Shown: positions 1-7,931 of the stretch, one piece after another
How positions within the stretch are numbered: the first letter of the stretch is position 1
How the letters are laid out: the number at the start of each line of letters is the position of its first letter
Assembly: GCA_017541885.1 (NCBI GenBank)
Contig: JAFXYF010000005.1
Location: 71,835 to 135,834, forward strand
Direction of reading: 5' to 3'
DNA: 64,000 nucleotides
From: Bacilli bacterium
Lineage (GTDB): Bacteria; Bacillota_I; Bacilli_A; RF39; UBA660
The notes under the pieces: model-generated
Told to the model about the DNA's origin: nothing
Database searches by the model: none
The model's input: only the letters and a program-made list of their open reading frames with translations
Translations under genes and position numbers: made by a program

Positions 1-723
1 CCTTCTTATCAAGTATCTATTAAAGCATATGGTACTGAGAGTAAGGATGATAAAGGTTACTTTAAACCTAGCCCTATTATTTCTCCAATTTATGGTATTT
101 TAGATAAGAACTATAAAAAAGAGGATGTAGTTAGTAAGAAAGAAATTCATATTACTTCTAGCTATGCTAAAACTAATATGAATGTTGATGATATTCGTAA
201 TAAAGCATATGGAAGAAGAACTACTGAAGAGGTTGCGGAAGAGCCTGCTCCAGTAAAAAGACCAATAGAGGATGTATTTGAAGTAGATCATTCTGAAGAT
301 GAAAATCTACTTGTTGATTTAACTGATGAGAAGAAACCTGAAGTTAAAGAGATAACTGTTGGTGATGCGATGGAATATTATCATGACTTAGGTCTTGAGT
401 ATAATGTAGATTATGTTGATGCAAGTAATAAAAATGCTCCACAACCTAAATCTGATGATTTAGAGGAGGATATTAAGGATACAATTGATAATACTACTGA
501 GGAAGAACCTGTAATAGAAAGAACTATGGAGATTCCTCAAGAAGAAGTTACATCTCCACCTACTACACCTGTAGTAGAAGAAAAGAAGGAAGAACCTGTA
601 GTAGAAGAAAAAGTTGAAGAAAAGAAAGAAGAAGAGGTAAAAGAAGAGACTTCTTCAACACTTGATGATGATGACAACTTATTCGACTTAATTGATTCTA
701 TGTATAAGGATGAAGATAATTAG
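1..723 (+). CDS. Acidic-tailed protein, 5' end missing
   Basis: The reading frame is open from the first base of the window to the TAA at 721-723 (240 codons), so the true start lies upstream and the ATG at 178 is probably internal. Residues 20-38 of the visible part carry a conserved-looking segment (YFKPSPIISPIYG, then LDKNY). A short basic stretch follows (KAYGRRT), then a long low-complexity tail rich in Glu, Val and Pro with near-repeats of EEPVVEEK. The protein ends in an acidic/hydrophobic tip, NLFDLIDSMY. There is no membrane segment in the visible part. It lies 14 bp before a DUF948-like gene and is probably co-transcribed with it. I do not recognise the family; an envelope or division adaptor is only a guess from the neighbours. 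Confidence 0.75.
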   Translation, partial: PSYQVSIKAYGTESKDDKGYFKPSPIISPIYGILDKNYKKEDVVSKKEIHITSSYAKTNMNVDDIRNKAYGRRTTEEVAEEPAPVKRPIEDVFEVDHSEDENLLVDLTDEKKPEVKEITVGDAMEYYHDLGLEYNVDYVDASNKNAPQPKSDDLEEDIKDTIDNTTEEEPVIERTMEIPQEEVTSPPTTPVVEEKKEEPVVEEKVEEKKEEEVKEETSSTLDDDDNLFDLIDSMYKDEDN

Positions 724-737
724 AAAGGAGAGAGGAT

Positions 738-1037
738 ATGGAAGTATTTCAAAATGTGTTTTTACCAGTCATATTATATATAGTTGCAATCATATTATTA
801 ATTGTCTTAATCGTAGTAGCAATTCGTTTACTAAAGATTTTAGATAAGGTTGATAAACTAGTAGATAATATAGACGATAAAGTTAATACTTTTAATACTG
901 CATTTGATGTTATTAAAAGAGCAAGTGATGGTATTTCAAGTATAACTGATAACTTTGTTTTTGCAGCTACTACTGCAATTTCAAAGATATTTGGTAAATT
1001 TAAAGGAAAATATGATGAGGAGGAAAATTATGAGTAA
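738..1037 (+). CDS. DUF948-like membrane protein
   Basis: A 99-residue protein with one strong N-terminal membrane helix (about residues 9-31, very rich in Ile, Leu and Val). An amphipathic, probably coiled-coil segment with DKVDKLVDNIDDKV follows, and a short basic then acidic C-terminus. This is the layout of DUF948 family proteins, which commonly lie beside YtxH proteins, as here. An AAAGGAGAGAGG ribosome site precedes the ATG. The stop overlaps the next start by 8 bp, so translation is probably coupled. Molecular function unknown. Confidence 0.8.
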   Translation: MEVFQNVFLPVILYIVAIILLIVLIVVAIRLLKILDKVDKLVDNIDDKVNTFNTAFDVIKRASDGISSITDNFVFAATTAISKIFGKFKGKYDEEENYE

Positions 1038-1428
1038 ATCAGGAATTGGAAAATTTGTTGCAGGAGCTGCTATTGGTTTAGGACTTGGAGTTTTATTCGC
1101 ACCTAAATCAGGAGAAGATACTAGAAAGGAATTAAAAGCTAAATTAGATGAGCTAATTGAACAAGCTAAGAAAGTAGATATTGAAGAAGTTAAGAAAAAT
1201 ATCACTAGAAGAGTTGAAGATATTAAAATGGAATTAGTTGATCTTGATAAAGAAAAAGCTTTAGAGATTGCTAAAGAAAAGGGAGAAGAATTAAAAGAAA
1301 AAGCTCAAGAATTAGTTGAGTATGCTAAAGAAAAAGGAACTCCTGCTTTAAAGAAAGCTGCTAATGATGTATTAGATAAAGTTGTAAAAGTATCAAAAGA
1401 CACTCAAAAGAAATTAGCTACTAAATAA
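1030..1428 (+). CDS. YtxH domain general stress-type protein
   Basis: 132 residues from the ATG at 1030, which overlaps the end of the upstream gene and is preceded by GAGGA. The N-terminus has the YtxH signature: a short Gly/Ala-rich hydrophobic helix (GKFVAGAAIGLGLGVLFAP) followed by KSGEDTRKELK. The rest is a long charged amphipathic helix built of KEKGEELKEKAQEL-like units, as in YtxH and LEA-like proteins. Members are tied to general stress in Bacillus; the biochemical role is not known. A terminator follows immediately, so this is the last gene of its operon. A longer in-frame upstream ATG at 955 would sit inside the previous gene and has no reason to be used. Confidence 0.88.
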   Translation: MSKSGIGKFVAGAAIGLGLGVLFAPKSGEDTRKELKAKLDELIEQAKKVDIEEVKKNITRRVEDIKMELVDLDKEKALEIAKEKGEELKEKAQELVEYAKEKGTPALKKAANDVLDKVVKVSKDTQKKLATK

Positions 1429-1454
1429 AAAAGTCAAACCTTTGACTTTTTTTA
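1427..1454 (+). terminator. Intrinsic terminator after ytxH-like gene
   Basis: AAAAAGTCAAA pairs with TTTGACTTTTT across a tiny loop and runs into a T tract. It closes the first operon. Confidence 0.85.
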
Positions 1455-1483
1455 TTATGCATGATATAGTATTCATGTAATTT

Positions 1484-1512
1484 TTGTTGATCTATATATT
1501 AGTAGATTATAT
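1484..1512 (+). promoter_or_regulatory. Candidate promoter of the T-box operon
   Basis: TTGTTG at 1484-1489 and TTATAT at 1507-1512 with a 17-bp spacer, placed just upstream of the T-box leader. The match to the vegetative consensus is moderate; position is the main support. Confidence 0.5.
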
Positions 1513-1514
1513 AT

Positions 1515-1684
1515 TTGTTTATAGAGACTTAGTGGTTGGTGAAAACTAAGAGAATATATTAATTGAAATACAATATAGGGAGAAAAAACGTTAACTGCGT
1601 TAAAGTTAAGAGTGCATGTATATACATGAATTAAGGTGGTACCGCGATAATTCGTCCTTAGATGAATTTTCGCGTTTTTTTATT
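1515..1684 (+). promoter_or_regulatory. Tyrosine T-box leader
   Basis: The conserved T-box element AAGGTGGTACCGCG is at 1633-1646, followed by the antiterminator partner and CGTCCTT. The competing terminator pairs the CGCGATAATTCGTC arm with GATGAATTTTCGCG and ends in seven T residues (to about 1683). Upstream, GGTTGGTGAAAAC belongs to Stem I. A TAC triplet at 1569-1571 (context GAAATACAA) is the likely tyrosine specifier, which fits tyrS downstream. Uncharged tRNA-Tyr would stabilise the antiterminator and switch on the CYTH gene and tyrS together. Confidence 0.95.
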
Positions 1685-1699
1685 ATAAGGAGGGATTTT

Positions 1700-2239
1700 A
1701 TGCATACTGAGTATGAGGTTAGAGTTCTTGAGATTGATACAGAGAAAATTATTAAGAAATTGGAAGAACTACATGCTACATTTCTTTGGGATAAAATACA
1801 AAGAAGATATGTTTATGATTTAAAACCTGCAGAAGAGAATAGATGGATTAGACTTAGAACTAATGGAGAAAAGTCTACTTTAACTATTAAAAATGTAGCG
1901 ACTTCTAATATTGATGGTACGCAAGAATTAGAAATAGTAGTTGATGATTTTGATAGAACTCATTTATTACTTAAAGAATTAGGTTATGAATCTAGAAGTT
2001 ATCAAGAAAATAGAAGAATACAATATGATTTAAATGGAGTAGAGATTGATATTGATACATGGCCTAAGATGCCTACTTATATGGAAGTAGAAGGGTCATC
2101 TGAAGATGCTGTATATCATGCACTTGATGTACTTGGAATTAGTAGGGAAGAATGTACTAGTTTAGATGTTGAGAGTCTATATTATAAATATGGAATCGAT
2201 ATTAAAAATATAAAAGAATTAAAGTTTGAGGAGGAATAA
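1700..2239 (+). CDS. CYTH domain protein (CyaB/triphosphatase-like)
   Basis: 179 residues from the ATG at 1700, preceded by AAGGAGGG. An upstream in-frame ATG at 1616 lies inside the T-box and can be discarded. The N-terminal ExExK signature of the CYTH superfamily is present as E-Y-E-V-R (residues 4-8, Lys replaced by Arg). Later strands carry the usual charged pattern: RRYVYD, WIRLRTNG, STLTIKN, QELEIVVDDF, and EIDIDTWP near the end. CYTH enzymes hydrolyse or cyclise triphosphates (thiamine triphosphate, inorganic triphosphate, ATP); which substrate is used here cannot be read from sequence. It is co-transcribed with tyrS (2-bp gap) under a Tyr T-box. Confidence 0.88.
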   Translation: MHTEYEVRVLEIDTEKIIKKLEELHATFLWDKIQRRYVYDLKPAEENRWIRLRTNGEKSTLTIKNVATSNIDGTQELEIVVDDFDRTHLLLKELGYESRSYQENRRIQYDLNGVEIDIDTWPKMPTYMEVEGSSEDAVYHALDVLGISREECTSLDVESLYYKYGIDIKNIKELKFEEE

Positions 2240-2241
2240 AT

Positions 2242-3474
2242 ATGACATTTTTTGAAGAATTACAATGGAGAGGCTTAATTAAAGATATGGCTGGTGAGGA
2301 TATCGCTGATAAATTAAATAATGAGAAGGTTACTTTTTACTGGGGAACTGATCCTACAGCAGATAGTTTACATTTAGGACATTATTCTAGTTTAATTACT
2401 GCGAAGAGATTAGCTAAATATGGACATCATCCTATACTACTTTGTGGAGGAGCTACTGGACTAATTGGAGATCCTAGACCTACTGCAGAGAGAGAAATAA
2501 TTTCTAAAGAAAAATTAAATGAAAATTTAGAGGGAATTAGAGCTCAAGTTAATAAAATATTTAATGGAGAAGCAGAAGTTGTTAATAACTATGATTGGTT
2601 TAGAGGATATGAATTTACTGATGTACTTAGAGACATTGGTAAATATATTACTGTTAACTATATGCTAGATAAAGATATTATTAGACGTAGATTAGAGACT
2701 GGTATTACTTTTGCAGAATTTGCTTATATGTTAATTCAAGGATATGATTTCTTATGGTTATATGAAAATAAGAATTGTATTATGCAAGTAGAAGGATCTG
2801 ATCAATGGGGTAATATTACTACTGGAATTGACTTAATTAAGAAAAAGACTGGAAAAGATGCTTATGCATTTACTATGCCTTTAGTTCTTGATAGATTTGG
2901 TAATAAATTTGGTAAGAGTGAGGGTAATGCTTTATGGTTAGATGAGAATAAGACTTCTTCTTATGAATTATACCAATACTTAATAAATGTAGATGATGAG
3001 ATGGTTATTGATTACTTAAAAATCTTTACATTCCTTAGTGTTGAAGAGATTCTTGAGTTAGAGAGAAAGCATAAAGAGAATCCTGAACTTAGAGAAGCTC
3101 ATAAAGCATTAGCTCACGAAATAATTCGTGATCTACATGGGGAAGAGAGTTACTTAGAAGCAGTTAGAATTAGTGAAAGTTTATTTAGTGGAGATATTAA
3201 GAACTTTACTTCTAAAGAAGTAGAAATGGCATTTAAAGGATTAGATTCATTTGATGTTAGTGAAGACGCAAATGTAGTTGATTTACTTGTTAATAGTGGA
3301 GTATGTTCTAGTAAGAGAGAAGCTAGAGAGTTTATTACTAATGGATCTATTACTATTAATGGAGATAGAGTTACTGATTTAGAATTTGTTCTTACTAAAG
3401 ATAAATGTATTGATTCTAAATATGTAGTAATTCGTAGAGGAAAGAAAAAATATTATATTGGAATTTATAAATAA
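2242..3474 (+). CDS. tyrS: Tyrosyl-tRNA synthetase
   Basis: 410 residues, the normal length for a bacterial TyrRS, a class I synthetase that charges tRNA-Tyr. The HIGH motif appears as HLGH (residues 44-47). The tyrosine and tRNA pocket region VEGSDQWGNITTG is intact, and the KMSKS loop is KFGKS around residue 225. The C-terminal part is an S4-like RNA-binding domain (VNSGVCSSKREAREFITNGS). An AGGAGG site overlaps the end of the CYTH gene. Expression is expected to follow tRNA-Tyr charging through the upstream T-box. Confidence 0.98.
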   Translation: MTFFEELQWRGLIKDMAGEDIADKLNNEKVTFYWGTDPTADSLHLGHYSSLITAKRLAKYGHHPILLCGGATGLIGDPRPTAEREIISKEKLNENLEGIRAQVNKIFNGEAEVVNNYDWFRGYEFTDVLRDIGKYITVNYMLDKDIIRRRLETGITFAEFAYMLIQGYDFLWLYENKNCIMQVEGSDQWGNITTGIDLIKKKTGKDAYAFTMPLVLDRFGNKFGKSEGNALWLDENKTSSYELYQYLINVDDEMVIDYLKIFTFLSVEEILELERKHKENPELREAHKALAHEIIRDLHGEESYLEAVRISESLFSGDIKNFTSKEVEMAFKGLDSFDVSEDANVVDLLVNSGVCSSKREAREFITNGSITINGDRVTDLEFVLTKDKCIDSKYVVIRRGKKKYYIGIYK

Positions 3475-3502
3475 AAGGGAATAGTACTATTTCCTTTTTT
3501 TA
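3474..3502 (+). terminator. Terminator after tyrS
   Basis: AAAGGGAATA and TATTTCCTTT pair around GTAC and are followed by T residues. Confidence 0.85.
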
Positions 3503-3542
3503 TTTAAAATGATAGAATTAATATAGAGTAGGAGGCATTACT

Positions 3543-4742
3543 ATGAATAGAAGAAAAATACAACAACTTAAGACTATTTCATTTATTTGTATTGTTATAT
3601 TAATATGTGAACTTTGTTATATTGGATATAGAGTTTTATATCATAGTGAGAAATCTGTTTACTTTGAGGGAATTAATGCGGTTATATCTACTAATAATTC
3701 TTATGTTGCTGTTGGTAGTAATAATGATAATGATAATCATTATGAGAAAGCAAAAATTTCTTTTTATAATTTGAGTAGAGAAAAGGTTTTTGAAAAACTT
3801 TATAATGTTGGTTATAACAGCTCTTTCTTTGGAGTAGCTGTTGATGGAGAAGATGTTATTGTAGTTGGTAGTTATGAAAAAGAAGAGAAAGATCATAAAG
3901 ACTCTATTAGACGTGCTTTAATCGTTAAATATGATTCTATTGGAAATATTGTATTTGAAAAAGATTTTGGTTTATTAGATAATTCTAAATTTACTAGTAT
4001 TGTTGTAGTTGGAGAGAATTATTATGTTACTGGTCAAAGTATTTATCGTAATACTAGAGTTGGTAATAAAGAAGGTGGAGCAATACTTGCTAAATACAAT
4101 AAAGATGGAGAATTATTATGGTATAAAACTTATGGAAGTAGTAAAAGTTCTATCTATAATGATTTAGTTGTTGTGGATAATTATATTTATACTGTTGGAA
4201 CTGATGATAATTATATTGGTGTAATAGTTAAATATGATTTAGAGGGAAACTTTATTACTTATAATGATTATCGAACTACTGATTCTATTGGATTTAGTGG
4301 AATTGTTTCTACTCCTAAAGGAATATATGTAAGTGGTGCTTTAAGAAGAGAAAAAGATGATAATGATGCGATGATTGTTTGGTATAACTATGATTGTCGT
4401 TATATTGATCAAGTTGTTTATACAGGGGAAGGAATTGAAAGATTTAATAAACTTATATTTGATGATCAAAATCATTTAATTGCGATAGGAACACAAGCTA
4501 CAGCTCAAGAAGATGTTGGAATTACTGAGTACAATTATGATGGTATTATTGCTAAATACGATTTAGATTTAAAGAAAATAGATTTAGTTAATTATGGAGC
4601 TGATAGAGATGATTATTTTACTGATATTATGCTTGATCAAGGCGAGTATGTAGTTGTTGGTTATTCTTTCTATGATGAAGGAAGTTATATGAGTAAGTTT
4701 ATTCGTTATAGTAAAGCTTTGAAAGTATTAGGAGTAGAATAA
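3543..4742 (+). CDS. Membrane-anchored beta-propeller-like protein
   Basis: 399 residues with one N-terminal signal anchor (about residues 12-30), so the bulk should face outside. The rest consists of about seven imperfect blade-like repeats of 45-50 residues. Each has the pattern VVGS..., then IVKYDxxGNIVFEKDFG or LAKYNKDGELLWYKTYG. This Asp-x-x-Gly plus Trp/Phe-x-Lys-x-aromatic-Gly pattern is typical of beta-propeller repeat families. No catalytic motif is visible. It has its own ribosome site (AGGAGG) and its stop overlaps the following phosphatase start (TAATG). Likely a surface or periplasm-like binding protein; ligand unknown. Confidence 0.7.
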   Translation: MNRRKIQQLKTISFICIVILICELCYIGYRVLYHSEKSVYFEGINAVISTNNSYVAVGSNNDNDNHYEKAKISFYNLSREKVFEKLYNVGYNSSFFGVAVDGEDVIVVGSYEKEEKDHKDSIRRALIVKYDSIGNIVFEKDFGLLDNSKFTSIVVVGENYYVTGQSIYRNTRVGNKEGGAILAKYNKDGELLWYKTYGSSKSSIYNDLVVVDNYIYTVGTDDNYIGVIVKYDLEGNFITYNDYRTTDSIGFSGIVSTPKGIYVSGALRREKDDNDAMIVWYNYDCRYIDQVVYTGEGIERFNKLIFDDQNHLIAIGTQATAQEDVGITEYNYDGIIAKYDLDLKKIDLVNYGADRDDYFTDIMLDQGEYVVVGYSFYDEGSYMSKFIRYSKALKVLGVE

Positions 4743-5275
4743 TGAAAGTTACTTTAATAAGACATGGACAAACAGAAGAGAATTATTTAAAGAGATTACA
4801 GGGTAGAAGTAATTGTTTATTAAATGATACTGGTAGAAGACAAGTTCTTAGATTAAAAAATAAATTAAGTGCTTTAAATTATGATTTGTGTTTTACTTCT
4901 CCATTAATTAGATGTTTTGAGACTGCGATTGTTATTGTAGGAGATAGAACAGAGATAATTAGAGATGATCGTTTAATTGAAAGAGATATGGGTGAAATGG
5001 AAGGAAGACCTGTAGAAGAGTATAATGCTTTTACTTTTTGGGATTATAAAAGAAATAGGTCTGATTATGGAGTGGAACCTATAAGAGACATGATTGGGAG
5101 ATGTAGTGAATTTCTAGAAGAGATTAAAGAAAAATACCCTGATAAGAGTATTATGATTGTGACTCATGGAGGTCCATATAGAGCTCTTCGTCATTTACTA
5201 AAAGGAGATAAATTAGAAGGCAATTTACTTGATGGAAAGATAGAAAACTGTTCTTGTGAAGAATTTGAAATATAA
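4742..5275 (+). CDS. Histidine phosphatase family protein
   Basis: 177 residues. The RHG motif of the phosphoglycerate mutase-like superfamily is at the N-terminus (LIRHGQTEEN, catalytic His at residue 8). The second conserved His is in VTHGGPYRAL, and the Arg/Glu pair is present (SPLIRCFETA, ERDMGEMEG). Proteins of this size and form are usually phosphatases (CobC/PhoE/GpmB-like) rather than glycolytic mutases. Its start overlaps the preceding stop by one base, suggesting coupled translation. Substrate not predictable. Confidence 0.9.
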   Translation: MKVTLIRHGQTEENYLKRLQGRSNCLLNDTGRRQVLRLKNKLSALNYDLCFTSPLIRCFETAIVIVGDRTEIIRDDRLIERDMGEMEGRPVEEYNAFTFWDYKRNRSDYGVEPIRDMIGRCSEFLEEIKEKYPDKSIMIVTHGGPYRALRHLLKGDKLEGNLLDGKIENCSCEEFEI

Positions 5276-5303
5276 AAAAAAGAACTCATATGAGTTCTTT
5301 TTA
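5274..5303. terminator. Bidirectional terminator between phosphatase gene and rpsD
   Basis: Perfect palindrome AGAACTCATATGAGTTCT flanked by A and T tracts, so it can end transcription from both sides. Confidence 0.9.
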
Positions 5304-5320
5304 TTATACTTATTTTAATT

Positions 5321-5923
5321 TTACTTGTTGTAGAATTCAACGATTAATGCTTCATTGATATCTGCATTAAGTTCATTTCTTTCAGGCATTCTAACGTAAG
5401 TAGCTTCCATTTTTCCTTCATCGTAATTGATGAATTCAACTCTCTTAGTTACTTTAGATAATGCTTCACCAACAACTTTTAAGTTCTTGTCATCATCTTT
5501 AAGTGAGATAACATCTCCTGGTTTAACTCTGTATGATGGAATATTAACTTTCTTTCCATTAACAGTTACATGTCCGTGATTAACTAATTGTCTAGCTCCA
5601 CGACGTGTAGCAGCAAAACCAATACGATATACTAAGTTATCTAATCTAGATTCAAGTAATCTTAAGAAGTTTTCACCGTTAGATCCCTTCATTTTACAAG
5701 CTTCATCAAAAGTCTTTCTGAATTGTCTTTCATTTACACCATACATGAAACGAACTTTTTGTTTTTCTTTTAATTGATTACCATAATCTGATAATTTACC
5801 TTTACGATCATTTCCATGTTGTCCTGGTCCATATGGACGACGAGCTAATTCTTTACCAGTTTCAGTAACTGAGAATCCAACACGACGAGCTTGTTTATAA
5901 CTAGGTCCTGTATATCTTGCCAT
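5321..5923 (-). CDS. rpsD: 30S ribosomal protein S4
   Basis: 200 residues, full length. The N-terminal part has [10 protein letters not shown] and the S4 RNA-binding domain includes [16 protein letters not shown] and [27 protein letters not shown]. It is a primary 16S rRNA-binding protein for small-subunit assembly. It is monocistronic, with a strong promoter and a roughly 160-nt leader, as expected for the autoregulated rpsD of Firmicutes. Base and codon use are less AT-extreme than in neighbouring genes, as is usual for highly expressed genes. Confidence 0.99.
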   Translation of the reverse strand: MARYTGPSYKQARRVGFSVTETGKELARRPYGPGQHGNDRKGKLSDYGNQLKEKQKVRFMYGVNERQFRKTFDEACKMKGSNGENFLRLLESRLDNLVYRIGFAATRRGARQLVNHGHVTVNGKKVNIPSYRVKPGDVISLKDDDKNLKVVGEALSKVTKRVEFINYDEGKMEATYVRMPERNELNADINEALIVEFYNK

Positions 5924-6081
5924 AATAATTCTCCTTTCCTCTTATTACAAAATCTTTGAGGAGGATTGGTCATAAACTAGGGAGTTTTTCTTCTTCTTTC
6001 ACTAAACAGCATTGCTACTTGATTTGTGATTTGAAAAACACGTTAATTTATTCCAAATCCCGCTGTTTCAAGGAATTTGCA
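5924..6081 (-). promoter_or_regulatory. rpsD leader, probable S4 autoregulatory element
   Basis: The minus-strand transcript between the promoter and rpsD is long and structured. AAACAGC (6062-6068 on plus) can pair with GCTGTTT (6004-6010), enclosing a second helix of GATTTG with CAAATC. Nearer the gene, a CCTCCTC stretch (about 5959-5965) can pair with the GAGGAAAGGAG ribosome site, giving a way to hide it. S4 of Bacillus represses its own translation through such a leader; that this leader binds S4 is inference from position and pairing. Confidence 0.7.
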
Positions 6082-6087
6082 GTTTTA

Positions 6088-6116
6088 ATTATATGAAAAA
6101 AATGGCTTAATGTCAA
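6088..6116 (-). promoter_or_regulatory. Strong vegetative promoter of rpsD
   Basis: On the minus strand, TTGACA (6111-6116) and TATAAT (6088-6093) are both perfect consensus hexamers with a 17-bp spacer. Start of transcription should be near 6081. Confidence 0.9.
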
Positions 6117-6218
6117 GAATTTGTTGTATTTTATACGTTTACTTAGGAAAGTTTTGTCAAAATTGTAGAAAAATGTATGCGTATTGTGTTAAAATATTAT
6201 TAGAATTGAGGTGAGTAT

Positions 6219-7931
6219 ATGCAAGGACAATTTCTTATTATTGGTTCTGTTGTCGCAATATGTCTTGTGATTGTTATTGTTATACTTCACTTTGTTAAAA
6301 GAGCAGAGATTAATTTCTATAAGAATAAGCTTAAAAAGTTAGAGATTGCTAGAAATCAGATTGCATCTACTCCAGTATTACTAGAATTAAGTAAAGTAGA
6401 ACCTATCATTAAGAATGACAAGATGGAAGAGAAGTATACTGAATGGCAAGATAAGTTTACTTATATTAAAGAAAAACGTTTATCAGTTATTGATGATATG
6501 TTAATTGATCTTGATGTTTTTGTTGAAAAAAGAGATTATAAAAATTGCATTATAAGAATTGCTAAAACAGAGATTGAAATATATAAAGTAAGAGAATCTG
6601 CTGAACACTTACTTGATCAGATTAAAGATATTACTTTGAGTGAGGCTAAATATAGATCTATTGTTACTAAGTTAAAAACAAAATATCGTTCTTTAAATAA
6701 AGAATTTAATGAACATCGTGAATTATATGGAATCATGCAAGAGTCTATTGATTTACAACTTGAAAATATTGAGAAGAGATTCTTAGACTTTGAAAAAGTA
6801 ATGGAAGCTAATGATTATAATGAAGTGGTTCATGTATGTAAGGCATTAGATAATTTGATTGATCATATGGAGATTCTTATTAAAGAGATGCCTGATGTAC
6901 TTCTTATGATTCAAACTGTTATTCCTAATAGAATGAAAGAAGTAGAATCTACTTATAAAGAAATGGTTGAGAAGGGATTCGTACTTGATTATTTAAATAT
7001 TGAATATAATATTGAAGAATCTAAAAAGAACTTAGAGAGAATACTTGATAAAGTAAAAGTTATTAATCTTGAAGGATGTATGTTTGATTTAAAAACAATG
7101 TTAGAGTACTATGATTCTTTATTCATTGATTTTGAAAAAGAACGTCTATCTAGAAAGGTATATGAAGAAGTATCTAAAGATTTTTCTAAGAGATTAGAGA
7201 AGACTAATAAACTTGTTAGTGATGTATATGATCAATTAGATGATATTAAGAGTATGTATGATTTAAGCGATGATGATATTGGTATTATTCATGATGTAAA
7301 TAAAACTCTTGTTATGATAAATGATGATCATAAGAAAATGATTCAAAAAGAAGAAGCTAAATCTTGTCCTTATTCTATGTTAAATGAAGAGGTTGAAACA
7401 TTAACTAATCGTTTAACTAATATGGAAGTAGATTTTGATCAAGCTTTAAAATCATTAGGTAATATGTATGATGATGAAGTACGTGCTCGTGAACAATTAG
7501 AAGAGATTCAAGGAATACTTAAAAATTGTAAGAATGAGATTCGTACATATAAATTACCTGTAGTATCTGATGTTTATTTTGTACAATTAGGTGAAGCTCA
7601 AGATGCAGTTATGGAAGTTATACATGAACTTGAACAAAAACCAATTGTTATTAAAACATTAAATACTAGAGTAGATACTGCAAGAGACTTAGTATTAAAA
7701 TTATATAATACAACTAATGAAATGATTCATAATGCAGAGTTAGCAGAGAGATGTATTGTTTATTTAAATAGATTTAGATCTACTTATGATGGAGTTAATA
7801 GTTCTTTAGATGATGCTGAAGAGAAGTTTAATAAAGGAGATTATAGAGAAGCATTAGAATGCTCTATAAAAGCTACTTCTTTTATTGATGAAAATATATA
7901 TGGAAAGTTGAAGGGTGTTTATGAGAAATAA
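6219..7931 (+). CDS. ezrA: Septation ring formation regulator EzrA
   Basis: 570 residues, the usual EzrA length. It has one N-terminal membrane helix (about residues 5-25) with a very short outside tail, followed by an all-helical cytoplasmic region of spectrin-like coiled coils. The segment after the helix (YKNKLKKLEIARNQIASTP) and the C-terminal LNRFRSTYDGVNSSLDDAEEKF match the family pattern. EzrA binds FtsZ, limits Z-ring formation to mid-cell and links division to wall synthesis. The ribosome site is GAGGTGAG. The next gene starts within its last codons. Confidence 0.93.
   Translation: MQGQFLIIGSVVAICLVIVIVILHFVKRAEINFYKNKLKKLEIARNQIASTPVLLELSKVEPIIKNDKMEEKYTEWQDKFTYIKEKRLSVIDDMLIDLDVFVEKRDYKNCIIRIAKTEIEIYKVRESAEHLLDQIKDITLSEAKYRSIVTKLKTKYRSLNKEFNEHRELYGIMQESIDLQLENIEKRFLDFEKVMEANDYNEVVHVCKALDNLIDHMEILIKEMPDVLLMIQTVIPNRMKEVESTYKEMVEKGFVLDYLNIEYNIEESKKNLERILDKVKVINLEGCMFDLKTMLEYYDSLFIDFEKERLSRKVYEEVSKDFSKRLEKTNKLVSDVYDQLDDIKSMYDLSDDDIGIIHDVNKTLVMINDDHKKMIQKEEAKSCPYSMLNEEVETLTNRLTNMEVDFDQALKSLGNMYDDEVRAREQLEEIQGILKNCKNEIRTYKLPVVSDVYFVQLGEAQDAVMEVIHELEQKPIVIKTLNTRVDTARDLVLKLYNTTNEMIHNAELAERCIVYLNRFRSTYDGVNSSLDDAEEKFNKGDYREALECSIKATSFIDENIYGKLKGVYEK

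Noticed and set aside
178-723. Independent gene starting at ATG 178
   Set aside because: The frame is open without a stop back to base 1 and no ribosome site precedes 178, so it is part of a longer protein.
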